Source of the DNA: Azorhizobium caulinodans ORS 571
GTDB taxonomy: Bacteria; Pseudomonadota; Alphaproteobacteria; Rhizobiales; Xanthobacteraceae
DNA: 64,000 bases
Assembly: GCF_000010525.1 (NCBI RefSeq)
Contig: NC_009937.1
Coordinates: 3,415,501-3,479,500, forward strand
Reading direction: 5' to 3'
Below, one piece after another: positions 9,806 to 18,992 of this stretch. The notes under the pieces were generated by a model. The model was not told the DNA's origin. It was given only the letters and a program-made list of their open reading frames with translations, and made no database searches. Position 1 is the first letter of the stretch. Every line of letters starts with the position of its first letter. Made by a program: the position numbers and the translations under genes.

Positions 9806-11692
9806 TCAGGAGAAGTCACCGATCGGGTGACGGGCCACGAAATGGCCCTCCCCCACTTCGACCAGCGGCTCAACCACCGGCAGGTCCCCCAGCGCGCGCA
9901 CCGCGCTCGGGATTTCGCCCTCCAGCAGCGGGCGCGCACGATCGCGCCGCGCCGGATCAGCGATCGGAACCGCCGCCATGAGGCGACGGGTATAGGGATG
10001 GGCCGGGCGGTCAAACACCGCCTGACGGGGGCCGATCTCGACGATCTGGCCGAGATACATCACCGCCACGCGGTGGCTCACACGCTCCACCACCGCCATG
10101 TCATGGCTGATGAAGATGTAGGACAGACGCCTCTTCTCCTGCAATTCCATGAGCAGGTTCACGATCTGCGCCTGAATGGATACGTCGAGCGCCGCCACCG
10201 CCTCGTCGGCGATCAGCAGTTCCGGCTCGGAGGCGAGGGCGCGGGCGATGCAGATGCGCTGGCGCTGGCCGCCGGAGAATTCATGCGGGTAGCGTCGGGC
10301 ATGCTCGGGCGAGAGGCCCACATCGCGCAGCAGGTCCGCCACGCGTTCCTCGACCTCGCGCCCCTTGGCGAGGCCGTGGGTGGTGAGCGGCTCGGCAATG
10401 GAGAAGCCGACGGTGAGCCGCGGATCAAGGGACGCGAAGGGATCCTGAAAGACGTACTGGATCTTCTGGCGGATGCGCCGGCGCTCCTCGGCACCCATGG
10501 CCAGCAGATTGCGGCCGTGGAACAGGATTTCCCCGGACGTCGCCTCCTGCAACTGCATGATGGTGCGGCCGGTGGTGGACTTGCCGCAGCCGCTCTCGCC
10601 CACCAGCGCCAGCGTCTCGCCGCCCTTCACGTTGAAATTCACCTGCTCCACCGCATGGACGCGGCCCGACAGGCGGCCGAACATGCCCTTGCGCACATCG
10701 AAGCGGGTCACGAGGTTCTTCACCTCCAGCACCGGCGTGTCGCCCTCAACCGTGTCCTGCGGCGGAGCTTCCGTATAGGCGCTGCCGCCGGCATCGTTCA
10801 GCACCACGAGCGGGAAGCGGCGCGGCAGCGGCTCGCCGGCCAGCGCGCCGAGACGCGGCACGGCGGAGAGAAGCGCGCGGGTGTAGGGATGCTGCGGCTT
10901 CGCGAACACCTCTTCCGACGTGCCCTCCTCCACCTTGCGGCCGTGGCGCATCACCAGCACGCGGTCGGCCACCTCCGCCACCACGCCCATGTCGTGGGTG
11001 ATGAACAGGACGGCCATGCCCATCTCATCCTGAAGGATGCGGATGAGGCGCAGGATCTGGGCCTGGATGGTGACATCGAGCGCGGTGGTCGGCTCGTCCG
11101 CCACCAGCAGCTTCGGCCGGCAGGCGAGCGCCATGGCGATCATCACGCGCTGACGCATGCCGCCGGAGAGCTGGTGGGGGTGGCGGTCCAGCAGGCTCTT
11201 GGCGCCGGGAATGCGCACCCTCTCCAGCATGGCCAGCGCCTCGGCCCGTGCCGCCGCCCGGCTCGCGCCCTGATGCAGCCGCACCGCCTCGGCGATCTGC
11301 TCGCCGATGGTGAACACGGGGTTCAGCGAGGTCATCGGCTCCTGGAAGATCATGGCGATCTCGTTGCCGCGGACCGCGTTCATGGCCGGCAAGGGCAGCT
11401 TGGCGAGATCGCGCACCTGGCCGTCCCGGCCCCGGAAATGGAGGGCACCAGAGGAGATGCGCCCGCCGCCGAACTCCACCAGCCGCATGAGCGACAGGGA
11501 GGTGACGGACTTGCCGGACCCGCTCTCGCCCACCACCGCCAGCGTCTCGCCGGGATTGATATGGAACGACAGGTCATCGACGGCGCGGAAGGTGCTGTCC
11601 TCGCCGGGGAAATCCACGCACAGCCCTTCCACCCGCACCAGCGCGGACGCGGCGGCGGACGTGGGCGCAGCGGAAAGCGGGGTCACGGTCAT
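9806..11692 (-). CDS. gsiA: peptide ABC transporter dual ATP-binding protein (GsiA-like)
   Basis: This 628-residue protein fuses two OppD/OppF-type ATPase domains. Domain 1 has Walker A GESGSGKS near residues 55-62, signature LSGGMRQRV and Walker [13 protein letters not shown]. Domain 2 has [24 protein letters not shown] and Walker [13 protein letters not shown], with Glu-Ala in place of the usual Glu-Pro. E. coli GsiA has the same fused layout and similar length. Its ATG overlaps the rpiR stop in an ATGA, so regulator and transporter are translationally coupled. Confidence 0.93.
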   Translation of the reverse strand: MTVTPLSAAPTSAAASALVRVEGLCVDFPGEDSTFRAVDDLSFHINPGETLAVVGESGSGKSVTSLSLMRLVEFGGGRISSGALHFRGRDGQVRDLAKLPLPAMNAVRGNEIAMIFQEPMTSLNPVFTIGEQIAEAVRLHQGASRAAARAEALAMLERVRIPGAKSLLDRHPHQLSGGMRQRVMIAMALACRPKLLVADEPTTALDVTIQAQILRLIRILQDEMGMAVLFITHDMGVVAEVADRVLVMRHGRKVEEGTSEEVFAKPQHPYTRALLSAVPRLGALAGEPLPRRFPLVVLNDAGGSAYTEAPPQDTVEGDTPVLEVKNLVTRFDVRKGMFGRLSGRVHAVEQVNFNVKGGETLALVGESGCGKSTTGRTIMQLQEATSGEILFHGRNLLAMGAEERRRIRQKIQYVFQDPFASLDPRLTVGFSIAEPLTTHGLAKGREVEERVADLLRDVGLSPEHARRYPHEFSGGQRQRICIARALASEPELLIADEAVAALDVSIQAQIVNLLMELQEKRRLSYIFISHDMAVVERVSHRVAVMYLGQIVEIGPRQAVFDRPAHPYTRRLMAAVPIADPARRDRARPLLEGEIPSAVRALGDLPVVEPLVEVGEGHFVARHPIGDFS

Positions 11693-12588
11693 GGCAGGAG
11701 CCTTCCGGCAAGGATCGGGCGGTCGGGCGCTTCGGCCACCGCATCATGGAGGAAGGGCGCGATGCGCCGCGTGAGTTCGGCCGCATCGCCCGCGCTCTGG
11801 CGCCGGGCCGTGAGCAGCGCCACGAGCGCCTCGAAGAGCGCAACGAGCGCGGTGGCGGATGCGTGAAGGAGGGGATGCTCGGCGGGGCCGAGCAGAAGGA
11901 GGTCGGCTTCCAGCGCCAGCGGAGACGACAGGCTGTCGGTGATGCCGATTATCCGAGCGCCCTGCGAGCGCATGCCGCGGGCGAGTTCGATGGTGGAGAG
12001 GGAGTAGCGCGGCAGGGCCAGGGCGATCACCACGTCACCGGCCCTCACGTTGAAAGCCCGGCGGATCATGCGCTCCTGCCCGCCCTGCCCGTCAAGGATC
12101 ATCTGGGCCCGGCAGAAGGGAATCAGCATGTCCGCCAGGAGCCCGACCAGAGGTGCGCTGAGGCCGAAGCCCAGCAACACCACCCGGTCCGCCGAAGACA
12201 CCGCCTCCGCCGCCTGCCGGAAGACATCCGCATCGGCAACCGCACGGGCGGCGCGCAGATTGGCAAGGCCGGAGTCGAGGGAAGCCTGCACATGGTCGGT
12301 GTCGCGGCCGGAGGCCGCTGCCTGCGCCTCCAGCTTCTCGACCGGGCTCAAGGGCCGGAAGCTCGCCACCGCCAAAGCCCGGAACTGCGAGAAGCCCTCA
12401 AGGCCGAGCCCACGCACGAAACGGTTGATGGTGGCGACCGACACTTCCGCCGCGGCCGCCAGATCCTCAATGCCCATGGTCGCCGCCTGCAGAGGGTGGC
12501 GCAGCACGAAGTCGGCCACGCGGCCGTGCAGCGGCGTCATGCCGGCACGATGGGCGCGGACGAGATCCACGAGCGAAAGCGGTGTCAC
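11689..12588 (-). CDS. MurR/RpiR family transcriptional regulator
   Basis: This protein of about 299 residues has an N-terminal HTH_6 domain ([11 protein letters not shown] followed by [24 protein letters not shown]) and a C-terminal SIS domain that normally binds a phosphosugar ([20 protein letters not shown] and [23 protein letters not shown]). The frame is open to 12672, but that region carries the probable promoter, so the GTG at 12588 is preferred; an ATG at 12540 is also possible. As first gene of the peptide operon it probably regulates its own operon. A peptide-operon RpiR may sense an amino sugar or muropeptide-derived ligand, which is inference. Confidence 0.85.
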   Translation of the reverse strand: MTPLSLVDLVRAHRAGMTPLHGRVADFVLRHPLQAATMGIEDLAAAAEVSVATINRFVRGLGLEGFSQFRALAVASFRPLSPVEKLEAQAAASGRDTDHVQASLDSGLANLRAARAVADADVFRQAAEAVSSADRVVLLGFGLSAPLVGLLADMLIPFCRAQMILDGQGGQERMIRRAFNVRAGDVVIALALPRYSLSTIELARGMRSQGARIIGITDSLSSPLALEADLLLLGPAEHPLLHASATALVALFEALVALLTARRQSAGDAAELTRRIAPFLHDAVAEAPDRPILAGRLLP

Positions 12589-12629
12589 GGAAACGCGCAA
12601 TCCTGAGGCGTGAGCGAAGAAGTTGAAAA

Positions 12630-12659
12630 AATATGTGTCAGAATATGACGGACGTGCAA
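12630..12659 (-). promoter_or_regulatory. probable promoter and operator of the rpiR-gsi operon
   Basis: On the minus strand TTGCAC (12659-12654) and CATATT (12635-12630) are separated by 18 bases. The spacer holds a dyad TGTCA-GAATA-TGACG (12636-12650), and outside it lie inverted TGAAAA (12624-12629) and TTTTCA (12665-12670) arms. An operator between -35 and -10 fits autorepression by the RpiR protein. It is a rare AT-rich patch in this GC-rich window. Confidence 0.5.
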
Positions 12660-12892
12660 CGATAATTTTCACTCACATGCCCAGCATGTGGGCAAGTCGC
12701 AGCATCGCCTGCAATCTGACCAGATGCCGCTGCGCTCCCCGACAAGGGATTTGCGAACGCAATCAGACATATGCGCGAGGGTGGATGGGCGCGGCGCGCG
12801 GATCGCCCGCGACATCGCGCTCGCTCTTCCCGCGCAAACCGGCGTCTCCGCTGGACAAACGGCGGGCAGATGCCTCTTCGCAACGCAGTAAT
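12660..12892. other. intergenic region between divergent rpiR and tetR
   Basis: Apart from the rpiR promoter at one end and a palindrome before tetR at the other, I see no gene here. A short inverted repeat CACATGC...GCATGTG (12674-12690) lies just upstream of the rpiR promoter. Open frames through this stretch on either strand lack family similarity and a ribosome site. Confidence 0.4.
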
Positions 12893-12910
12893 AAACAGGC
12901 TTGACTGTTT
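12893..12910. promoter_or_regulatory. 18-bp palindrome before tetR, candidate operator
   Basis: AAACAG-N6-CTGTTT overlaps TTGACT (12901-12906), which with TTGCTA 18 bases on (12925-12930) could form a weak promoter toward tetR. Its position fits autoregulation by the TetR protein. The promoter would leave almost no leader for an ATG at 12934, so either that start or the promoter reading may be off. Confidence 0.4.
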
Positions 12911-12933
12911 GTAAGTGCAATGCCTTGCTAGCC

Positions 12934-13653
12934 ATGCTTTCAACGGTCGAGGTCAAGGCGGTGGCGGAGCGGCGCAGGCGATCCCAGCATGAGCGGACGG
13001 CGGAAACGTCCGCGCGCCTGCTCAACGCGACCATCGACCTGCTGCACGACAACGGCTTCTCCCGCCTCTCCACGCCGCAGATCGCCGCGCATGCGGGCGT
13101 CTCGCGCGGAGCGCTCACGCATCACTTCTCCAGCAAGGAGGAGCTGATCACCGATGCCATCAACGACATGCTGGAGCGCGTGACGGCGGACCTCCACCGC
13201 TTCGCGGAAGACATCGCACGACGCGGCGGCTCCAGCGACGAGATCGTCGATTACATCTGGCAGATGATGTCCGATCGGCTCTTCTACGTGACGATGGAAT
13301 ATCTGCCCGAGGCCCGCCACAACGGCGAGTTCAAGGAACGTCTGATCCCCGTGGTGAAGAAGTTCCATGCCGGCCTTGATGCCATCTGGATGGCCCTCGC
13401 CGCCCGTCGCGGGGCCGATCCGGAAAAGACCCGCACGGTGATGAACACCACCATGTGCCTCGTGCGCGGCATGATCGCCCAGACGGTGCTGCGCGAGGAC
13501 CCGAGCTATTTCAATGAGATGCTCGCCTTCTGGAAGGCCCAGGTGGCGCAGCATTTCCCGGAGGAGATCGCGAGCGAGACGCGCCTTGCCTCCCCTTCCC
13601 GTTCCCAATCCCCGGCCGCGCGCGCTTCGGCCGCGACGGTGGCGGGCAAATAG
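12934..13653 (+). CDS. TetR/AcrR family transcriptional regulator
   Basis: This protein of about 239 residues has a TetR DNA-binding domain: LLNATIDLLHDNGFSRLSTPQIAAHAG followed by VSRGALTHHFSSKEELI. The C-terminal ligand domain is of the common helical type. No ribosome site is convincing at the ATG 12934; GAGG lies 8 bases before a GTG at 12961, which is an alternative start. It is 20 bases upstream of the amidohydrolase gene and probably controls the amidohydrolase-liv operon that follows. Confidence 0.85.
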   Translation: MLSTVEVKAVAERRRRSQHERTAETSARLLNATIDLLHDNGFSRLSTPQIAAHAGVSRGALTHHFSSKEELITDAINDMLERVTADLHRFAEDIARRGGSSDEIVDYIWQMMSDRLFYVTMEYLPEARHNGEFKERLIPVVKKFHAGLDAIWMALAARRGADPEKTRTVMNTTMCLVRGMIAQTVLREDPSYFNEMLAFWKAQVAQHFPEEIASETRLASPSRSQSPAARASAATVAGK

Positions 13654-13673
13654 ACCTTCCGGAGTATCGAGAC

Positions 13674-14906
13674 ATGGCCCTGCTGATCACCAATGCGCAC
13701 ATCGTCGACGGCACCTCTGCGGAGCGTGGCGAGAAGGTGGACGTTCTCGTCGAGGGCGATGTCATCCGCGAGGTGGCGCCGAAGATCGCCGCCGCCTCCG
13801 CCGAGGTGATCGACCTCAAGGGCCGCACGCTGATGCCCGGCCTCATCGACGCCCATGTCCATACGATCGCCTGTCTCGCCGACCTCGGCGCCAACGCCAA
13901 GCTGCCGGACAGCCTGGTTGCCGTGCGCGCCATGAAGCTGCTGGGCGAAATGCTGATGCGCGGCTTCACCACCGTGCGCGATCTCGGCGGCGCCGACCGC
14001 GGCCTCAAGGTGGCGGCGGCCGAAGGCTTCCTCCCTGCCCCCCGCATCGTCATCTGCGGCAAGGCGCTGAGCCAGACCGGCGGCCATTGCGATTTCCGCG
14101 GCCCCTATGACGACCGCGAGACGACCCGCACCGGCTTCCGCCTCGGCGCCCTCGGCCGGGTGGTGGACGGCGTGCCGGAGATGCGCCGCGCCGCCCGCGA
14201 AGAGATCAAGGGCGGGGCGGATTTCATCAAGATCATGGCCAATGGCGGCGTCGCCTCGCCGACCGATCCGATCCACTTCCTCGGCTTCGCCCGCGAGGAA
14301 CTCCTCGCCGTGGTGGAAGAGGCTCAGAACGCCGGCACCTATGTCTCCGCCCATCTCTACACGGATGAAGGCATCCGCCGTGCGGTGGAATGCGGCGTCC
14401 ATTCGCTGGAGCACTGCAACCTCATCAAGGCCGACACCGCCAAGTTCGCCGCAGAACAGGGCGCCATCGCCGTGCCGACGCTCGTGACCTACGACAAGCT
14501 GTCGAGCGAGGGCGCCGCCATGGGCTTCCCCGCGGGCTCGGTGGCCAAGATCGACAACGTCCGCCTCGCCGGCATGGAATCCATCGCCATCATGCGCGCC
14601 GCTGGCCTGCCCATGGCCTATGGCTCGGATCTGCTGGGCGAGATGCACCGCCACCAGTCGGAGGAGTTCGTCATCCGCGGCCGTGTGCTGCCGGCGCATG
14701 AGGTGATCGCCTCCGCCACCACCATCGCCGCCAGGCTGCTGCGCATGGAAGGCCAGATCGGCACCGTTGCCCCCGGCGCTTTCGCCGACCTCATCGCCGT
14801 CGATGGCGATCCCCTGAAGGACCTGTCCCTGCTCACGGGCCAGGGCCAGCACATGCCGCTCATCATGAAGGGCGGCGTCTGCGTGAAGCGTACCGCGCTC
14901 AACTGA
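13674..14906 (+). CDS. metal-dependent amidohydrolase (prolidase/imidazolonepropionase-like)
   Basis: This 410-residue TIM-barrel amidohydrolase shows the metal ligands His61 and His63 (DAHVH), Lys186 in DFIKIMANGG (probably carboxylated), His227 (SAHLY), His247 (SLEHCNL) and catalytic Asp319 (GSDLLG). This is the binuclear subtype seen in cytoplasmic Xaa-Arg and Xaa-Pro dipeptidases and related ureido or N-acyl hydrolases. It starts at an ATG with GGAG upstream, 20 bases after tetR, and is followed by a complete importer, so it probably hydrolyses the imported compound. The exact substrate is not known. Confidence 0.87.
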   Translation: MALLITNAHIVDGTSAERGEKVDVLVEGDVIREVAPKIAAASAEVIDLKGRTLMPGLIDAHVHTIACLADLGANAKLPDSLVAVRAMKLLGEMLMRGFTTVRDLGGADRGLKVAAAEGFLPAPRIVICGKALSQTGGHCDFRGPYDDRETTRTGFRLGALGRVVDGVPEMRRAAREEIKGGADFIKIMANGGVASPTDPIHFLGFAREELLAVVEEAQNAGTYVSAHLYTDEGIRRAVECGVHSLEHCNLIKADTAKFAAEQGAIAVPTLVTYDKLSSEGAAMGFPAGSVAKIDNVRLAGMESIAIMRAAGLPMAYGSDLLGEMHRHQSEEFVIRGRVLPAHEVIASATTIAARLLRMEGQIGTVAPGAFADLIAVDGDPLKDLSLLTGQGQHMPLIMKGGVCVKRTALN

Positions 14907-14944
14907 AAAACAAGCACAACCTCCAGACCGAAGGGATCGAAGCC

Positions 14945-16165
14945 GTGACCCTCTCCCGCCGCCAGACGCTCGCCGGCCTTGCCGGAGCCCTGCTTCTGCC
15001 CGCGCTTTCCCGCGAGGCCCTCGCCCAGACGGCGACCTTCCGCATCGGCGCGCTGAACCCGATCACCGGTGCCGGCGCGCCTTACGGCACCGGCATGCAG
15101 AAGATGATCCTCGCCGCCGCCGAGATGGTGAATGCGGATGGCGGCGCCGGGGGCCGCAAGCTCGAGGTCTCCGCCGAGGACACCCAGACCCAGCCGCAGG
15201 CGGCGGTTCTGGCCGCCAAGAAGCTCATCGAGGTCAACAAGGTGCAGGCCATCCTCGGCACCTGGGCCTCGGGCGTTTCGCTGGCCGTCGCCCCGCTCAC
15301 CAATGACGCCGGCATCCTGCTGATGCACACCTCCGGCGCGCCCGCCCTCTCCGTGCCGCCGGCCAATGCCAAGGGCCTGCTCTACCGCTTCCAGGCAACC
15401 AACGACCGCTTCGGCCGCGCCTTCGCGGAGATCGCGCAGAAGGAAGGCTTCAAGCGCCCCGCCACCATGGCCTTCAACAACGCCTCGGGCATCGGCAACA
15501 CCGAGGGCTTCCGCAAGGCGTGGGAGGCCAAGGGCGGCAAGGTGGTCGAGAACGTCGTCTATGAGCCCAACCAGCCGAGCTATCGCGCGGAGCTGCAGAA
15601 GGTGCTGGCGGCGAAGCCCGACGTGATCGTGATGGGCTCCTATCTCGCCGACACCACCATCATCCTGCGCGAGTGGTTCCAGACCGGCGAGACCACCAAA
15701 TTCATCATTCCCGCCTGGGCCGCCAATCCGGACCTCGTGAAGGCCCTCGGCCCCGAGGTGACGGAAGGCATCATCTCGGTGGACAGCATCTCCAACGAGG
15801 GCTCGGACGCCTTCAAGTCGTTCGATGCGGCCTACCAGAAGGCCATGGGCCAGTCCGGCCTGAACAATGTCTATGCGGCCATGACCTGGGACATGGTGGT
15901 GGTGCTGGCCCTCGCCATGGAGGCCGCCGGCCCCAATGCGGACGTTGCCGCCATCTCCGCCAAGCTGCGCGAAGTCGCGGGTCCCGGTGGCAAGACGGTC
16001 TCCACCTTCGCCGAAGGCAAGGCGGCGCTGAAGTCCGGCAAGATCGACTACCAGGGCGCCTCCTCCATCCTGGACTTCGACCAGTATGGCGACGTGACCC
16101 CGGACTTCGCGGTGTCCTTCATCAACAAGGGCAAGTTCGACCGCAAGTATATCGTGAAGCTCTGA
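14945..16165 (+). CDS. ABC transporter substrate-binding protein, LivJ type
   Basis: This 406-residue periplasmic binding protein of the Peripla_BP_6 family starts at GTG. Its signal MTLSRRQTLAGLAGALLLPAL has a twin-arginine-like pair, with likely cleavage after ALA near residue 27. The mature domain shows IGALNPITGAGAPYGTGMQ and the strand VQAILGTWASGVSLAVAPLT typical of branched-chain amino acid receptors. It is the receptor for the LivHMGF-type importer downstream; because an amidohydrolase precedes it, the ligand may be an acylated or amide-bonded amino acid rather than leucine (inference). Confidence 0.88.
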   Translation: MTLSRRQTLAGLAGALLLPALSREALAQTATFRIGALNPITGAGAPYGTGMQKMILAAAEMVNADGGAGGRKLEVSAEDTQTQPQAAVLAAKKLIEVNKVQAILGTWASGVSLAVAPLTNDAGILLMHTSGAPALSVPPANAKGLLYRFQATNDRFGRAFAEIAQKEGFKRPATMAFNNASGIGNTEGFRKAWEAKGGKVVENVVYEPNQPSYRAELQKVLAAKPDVIVMGSYLADTTIILREWFQTGETTKFIIPAWAANPDLVKALGPEVTEGIISVDSISNEGSDAFKSFDAAYQKAMGQSGLNNVYAAMTWDMVVVLALAMEAAGPNADVAAISAKLREVAGPGGKTVSTFAEGKAALKSGKIDYQGASSILDFDQYGDVTPDFAVSFINKGKFDRKYIVKL

Positions 16166-16193
16166 CCACGATCCCGAACGTCGCCGGTCCGTT

Positions 16194-16276
16194 CTGCCGC
16201 CGCTCCTCTCCCTCTCCCCGGGCGGCGGCAGGACCGGGCCGGTGACGTCCCGCCCGGTCTCCCCGCCGGGCGGGAC
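16194..16276 (+). promoter_or_regulatory. two tandem hairpins between livJ-type and livH-type genes
   Basis: A 10-bp inverted repeat CTGCCGCCGC (16194-16203, complement 16222-16231, 18-nt loop) is followed by an 11-bp one GTCCCGCCCGG (16247-16257, complement 16266-16276, 8-nt loop). They occupy the 280-base gap between receptor and permease genes and have no T-run. The same arrangement occurs in the gsi operon here. A role in mRNA processing or attenuation is inferred. Confidence 0.55.
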
Positions 16277-16445
16277 AACCCATCTGCGATCCACCGGCCC
16301 ATGCCGGGAGGCCGATCACCTCCGGGGCGAAGACCGCCCTTCCCCGCCCGCCTTTGGCGACGGCAGAGGACCAGACAAACGTGACGCTCGTGCCCCCACC
16401 TTTCCGCCATATGGCGCTGCCGCCCGCCCGCTCCGGGAGGTTCGC

Positions 16446-17312
16446 ATGAGCGCGTTTCTGGAGCTCGCGATCAGCGGCCTCATGTCCGGGCTGGTCATCG
16501 GCCTTGCGGCGCTGGCGCTGACCCTGGTCTTCGGCGTCGCCCGTTTCGCCAATGCGGCCACCGGCGATTTCATGACCTGCGGCGCCTATGCGGCACTGGC
16601 CGGCTTTGCCGCGTCCGGCTCCATCGTCGTGGGCGGCATTGCGGGCCTGGCGGCCGGCGCCATTGCGGGCGTCCTCTCCTATCTGCTGGTGTTCCGCAAG
16701 CTGGAGGGACGTCCCTCCGTCTCGGCCCTGCTCGCTTCCATCGGCGTCGGCTTCTTCATCCGCGCGGTGCTCGGCCTCTTCTATGGCCACGGCCAGCAGG
16801 TGTTCCAGCTGCCGCTGGTGCGCCCCTGGCGCTATTTCGACCTGCGCATCCAGCCCAACGACCTGAAGATCGGCATCACCGCACTGGCGGTCCTTGTCGC
16901 GGTCTTTCTCATCCTCCACGCCACGCCCATCGGCCGGCGCATGCGCGCGGTCGCGGACGATCCGATGCTGGCCCGCGTCTCCGGCATCGCGCCCCGTCAG
17001 GTGATGCTGGCGCTCTGGGCGCTGGGCGGCGCCGTGGCCGCCCTCGCCGGCGTGCTGCTCGGCATCAAGACCGTGGTCTCGCCCGAGATGGGCTGGGAGA
17101 TGCTCATCCCGGTCTTCGCCGCCGCCGTTCTCGGCGGCATCGGCCACCCGGTGGGCGCGGTGCTGGCCGGCGTCATGCTCGGCGTGTTGCAGGAGATCGC
17201 CACACCTTATGTGGGCTTCACCTACAAGCTGGCGCTTGCCTTCGTCATCCTGCTGGTGGTGCTGCTGGTGCGGCCCAAGGGCCTGTTCGGCCGCGTGGAG
17301 GGGGTGCGCTGA
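16446..17312 (+). CDS. livH: branched-chain-type ABC permease LivH
   Basis: This 288-residue permease begins MSAFLELAISGLMSGLVIGLAALAL and has about eight hydrophobic spans. The LivH hallmarks ALTLVFGVARFANAATGDFM and GIKTVVSPEMGWEMLIPVFAAAVLGGIGHPVGAVLAG are present. The ATG at 16446 has GGGAGG upstream; the frame is open further 5' but passes through the hairpin region. The stop overlaps the livM start by one base (TGATG). Confidence 0.9.
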   Translation: MSAFLELAISGLMSGLVIGLAALALTLVFGVARFANAATGDFMTCGAYAALAGFAASGSIVVGGIAGLAAGAIAGVLSYLLVFRKLEGRPSVSALLASIGVGFFIRAVLGLFYGHGQQVFQLPLVRPWRYFDLRIQPNDLKIGITALAVLVAVFLILHATPIGRRMRAVADDPMLARVSGIAPRQVMLALWALGGAVAALAGVLLGIKTVVSPEMGWEMLIPVFAAAVLGGIGHPVGAVLAGVMLGVLQEIATPYVGFTYKLALAFVILLVVLLVRPKGLFGRVEGVR

Positions 17313-18196
17313 TGGACGCCTATCTCATCGCCATCGCCATCATCGGCGCGCTCTACGTGCTGCTGGCCCTGGGGCTGAACCTCCAGTACGGCCTCACCGG
17401 CATCGTCAATTTCGGCCATGTGGGCTTCTTCTGCGTGGGTGCCTACACCACCGCCATCCTGTGCGAGCACGGTGTGCCGATGGTCGTGACATTCCCGCTC
17501 GCGGCCCTGCTCGCCATGCTGGCCGCCTGGCCGCTGGGGCTCGTCAGCATCCGCCTCAGGGAAGACTATTTTGCCATCGTCTCGCTCGGCTTCTCGGAAG
17601 TGGTGCGTCTCGTCGCGACCAGCGAGCGCTGGCTGACCAATGGCGTGCAGGGCATCGCCGGCATCCCCAAGATGTTCGGCATGCTCACCGGCACGCCCCA
17701 GGCTCTGGCGGTGCTCGGGCTGCTGGTGGTGCTGAACCTCATCGCCATCGCCGCCATGTGGCGCATCGTGCGCTCACCCTTCGGGCGCATGATCGAGGCC
17801 ATCCGCGACAATGAGGAGGCGGTGAAGGCGCTCGGCAAGGACCCGGCCGGCTTCAAGATCCAGGTTCTGGTGCTGGGCGCCGGCCTCGCGGGCATCGCGG
17901 GCGCGGTCTATGCCCATTACATCGGCTTCATCGCGCCCGAGCAGTTCGTCCCGCTCATGACCTTCCAGATCTGGATGGCCATCATCATGGGCGGCGTGGG
18001 GCGCATCTCCGGCGCGCTGGTTGGCGCGGTGATCCTCATGTTCTTCCTGGAGGGCTCGCGCTTCCTGCGCGACCTTCTGCCTTTCATCTCGGAAGTCTCC
18101 ATGGCGAGCGTCCGGCTCGGCGTGGTGGGTCTGGCACTCATCCTCTTCACCATGTACCGCCCGCAGGGCCTGATGGGGGATTTCACCCGCAAATGA
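17312..18196 (+). CDS. livM: branched-chain-type ABC permease LivM
   Basis: This 294-residue permease shows the LivM signatures LALGLNLQYGLTGIVNFGHVGFFCVGAY, the EAA-like loop AIRDNEEAVKALGKDPAGFKIQVLVLGA and the GGVGRISGALVGAVILMFF segment. About eight membrane spans are visible. It overlaps livH by one base and livG by four, so the operon is tightly coupled. It pairs with LivH to form the membrane channel. Confidence 0.92.
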   Translation: MDAYLIAIAIIGALYVLLALGLNLQYGLTGIVNFGHVGFFCVGAYTTAILCEHGVPMVVTFPLAALLAMLAAWPLGLVSIRLREDYFAIVSLGFSEVVRLVATSERWLTNGVQGIAGIPKMFGMLTGTPQALAVLGLLVVLNLIAIAAMWRIVRSPFGRMIEAIRDNEEAVKALGKDPAGFKIQVLVLGAGLAGIAGAVYAHYIGFIAPEQFVPLMTFQIWMAIIMGGVGRISGALVGAVILMFFLEGSRFLRDLLPFISEVSMASVRLGVVGLALILFTMYRPQGLMGDFTRK

Positions 18197-18954
18197 CCCT
18201 CTCGATCCAAGGACTGACCAAGGCCTATGGCGGCCTGCGCGTGGTGGATGAGGTGCGCTTCGAGGTGCCTTCCGGCGCGCTCGTGGGCGTGATCGGCCCC
18301 AACGGCGCCGGCAAGTCCACGCTCTTCTCGCTCATCACAGGCTTCCTCGCTGCCGATGGCGGCAACGTCGCCTTCGAGGGCCGGGCTCTCGGCCGGGCGA
18401 GCCCCATGGAGCGGGCGCGCGCAGGCATGGTGCGCACCTTCCAGGTGCCGCGCGAGTTTTCCCACCTGACCGTGCGCGAAAACCTGATGGCGGCCTATCC
18501 CAAGCAGTCGGGCGAACGGCTGATCGACACCTTCTTCCGGCCCGGCCGGGTGAAGGCCGAGGAAGCCGCCATCGCCCGCGAGGTGGAGGAGACCGTCGCC
18601 TTCCTGCGGCTTCAGAAGGTGGCCGATGTGCCCGCCGGCCGCCTTTCGGGCGGACAGAAGAAGCTGGTGGAACTCGGGCGCGCGCTGATGACCGGCGCAC
18701 GCATGATCCTGCTCGACGAGCCCTTCGCCGGCGTCAATCCGGTCCTGATCGAGGAATTGTCCGTGCGCATCCGCGAACTCAATGCGCGGGGCATCGGCTT
18801 CCTCATCATCGAGCACGACTTGCCGGCGCTGAACAAGCTGGTCTCGACGCTTCACGTAATGGACCGTGGCCAGCTCATCGCCTCCGGCACGCCGGCCGAG
18901 GTGCTCGCCAACCCGCGCGTGCGCGATGCCTATCTCGGAGGCGCGGCGGCCTGA
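18193..18954 (+). CDS. livG: branched-chain-type ABC ATPase LivG
   Basis: This 253-residue ATPase has Walker A GPNGAGKST near residue 37, the LivG-specific stretch GMVRTFQVPREFSHLTVRENLM, signature LSGGQKKLVELGRALM and Walker B MILLDEPFAGVNPVL. The LivG C-terminal extension that contacts the permease (ASGTPAEVLANPRVRDAYLGG) is present. The start overlaps the livM stop in an ATGA. The gene after it on the same strand, livF, is displaced by 1.5 kb. Confidence 0.92.
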   Translation: MTLSIQGLTKAYGGLRVVDEVRFEVPSGALVGVIGPNGAGKSTLFSLITGFLAADGGNVAFEGRALGRASPMERARAGMVRTFQVPREFSHLTVRENLMAAYPKQSGERLIDTFFRPGRVKAEEAAIAREVEETVAFLRLQKVADVPAGRLSGGQKKLVELGRALMTGARMILLDEPFAGVNPVLIEELSVRIRELNARGIGFLIIEHDLPALNKLVSTLHVMDRGQLIASGTPAEVLANPRVRDAYLGGAAA

Positions 18955-18992
18955 TGGGGGCGGACGGCGCCGTTTCCCGACGCCATTCTGCG

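Noticed and set aside
12589-12672. Longer N-terminus for the RpiR regulator starting at 12672
   Set aside because: The extra residues are encoded by the probable promoter and operator and do not match the family N-terminus.
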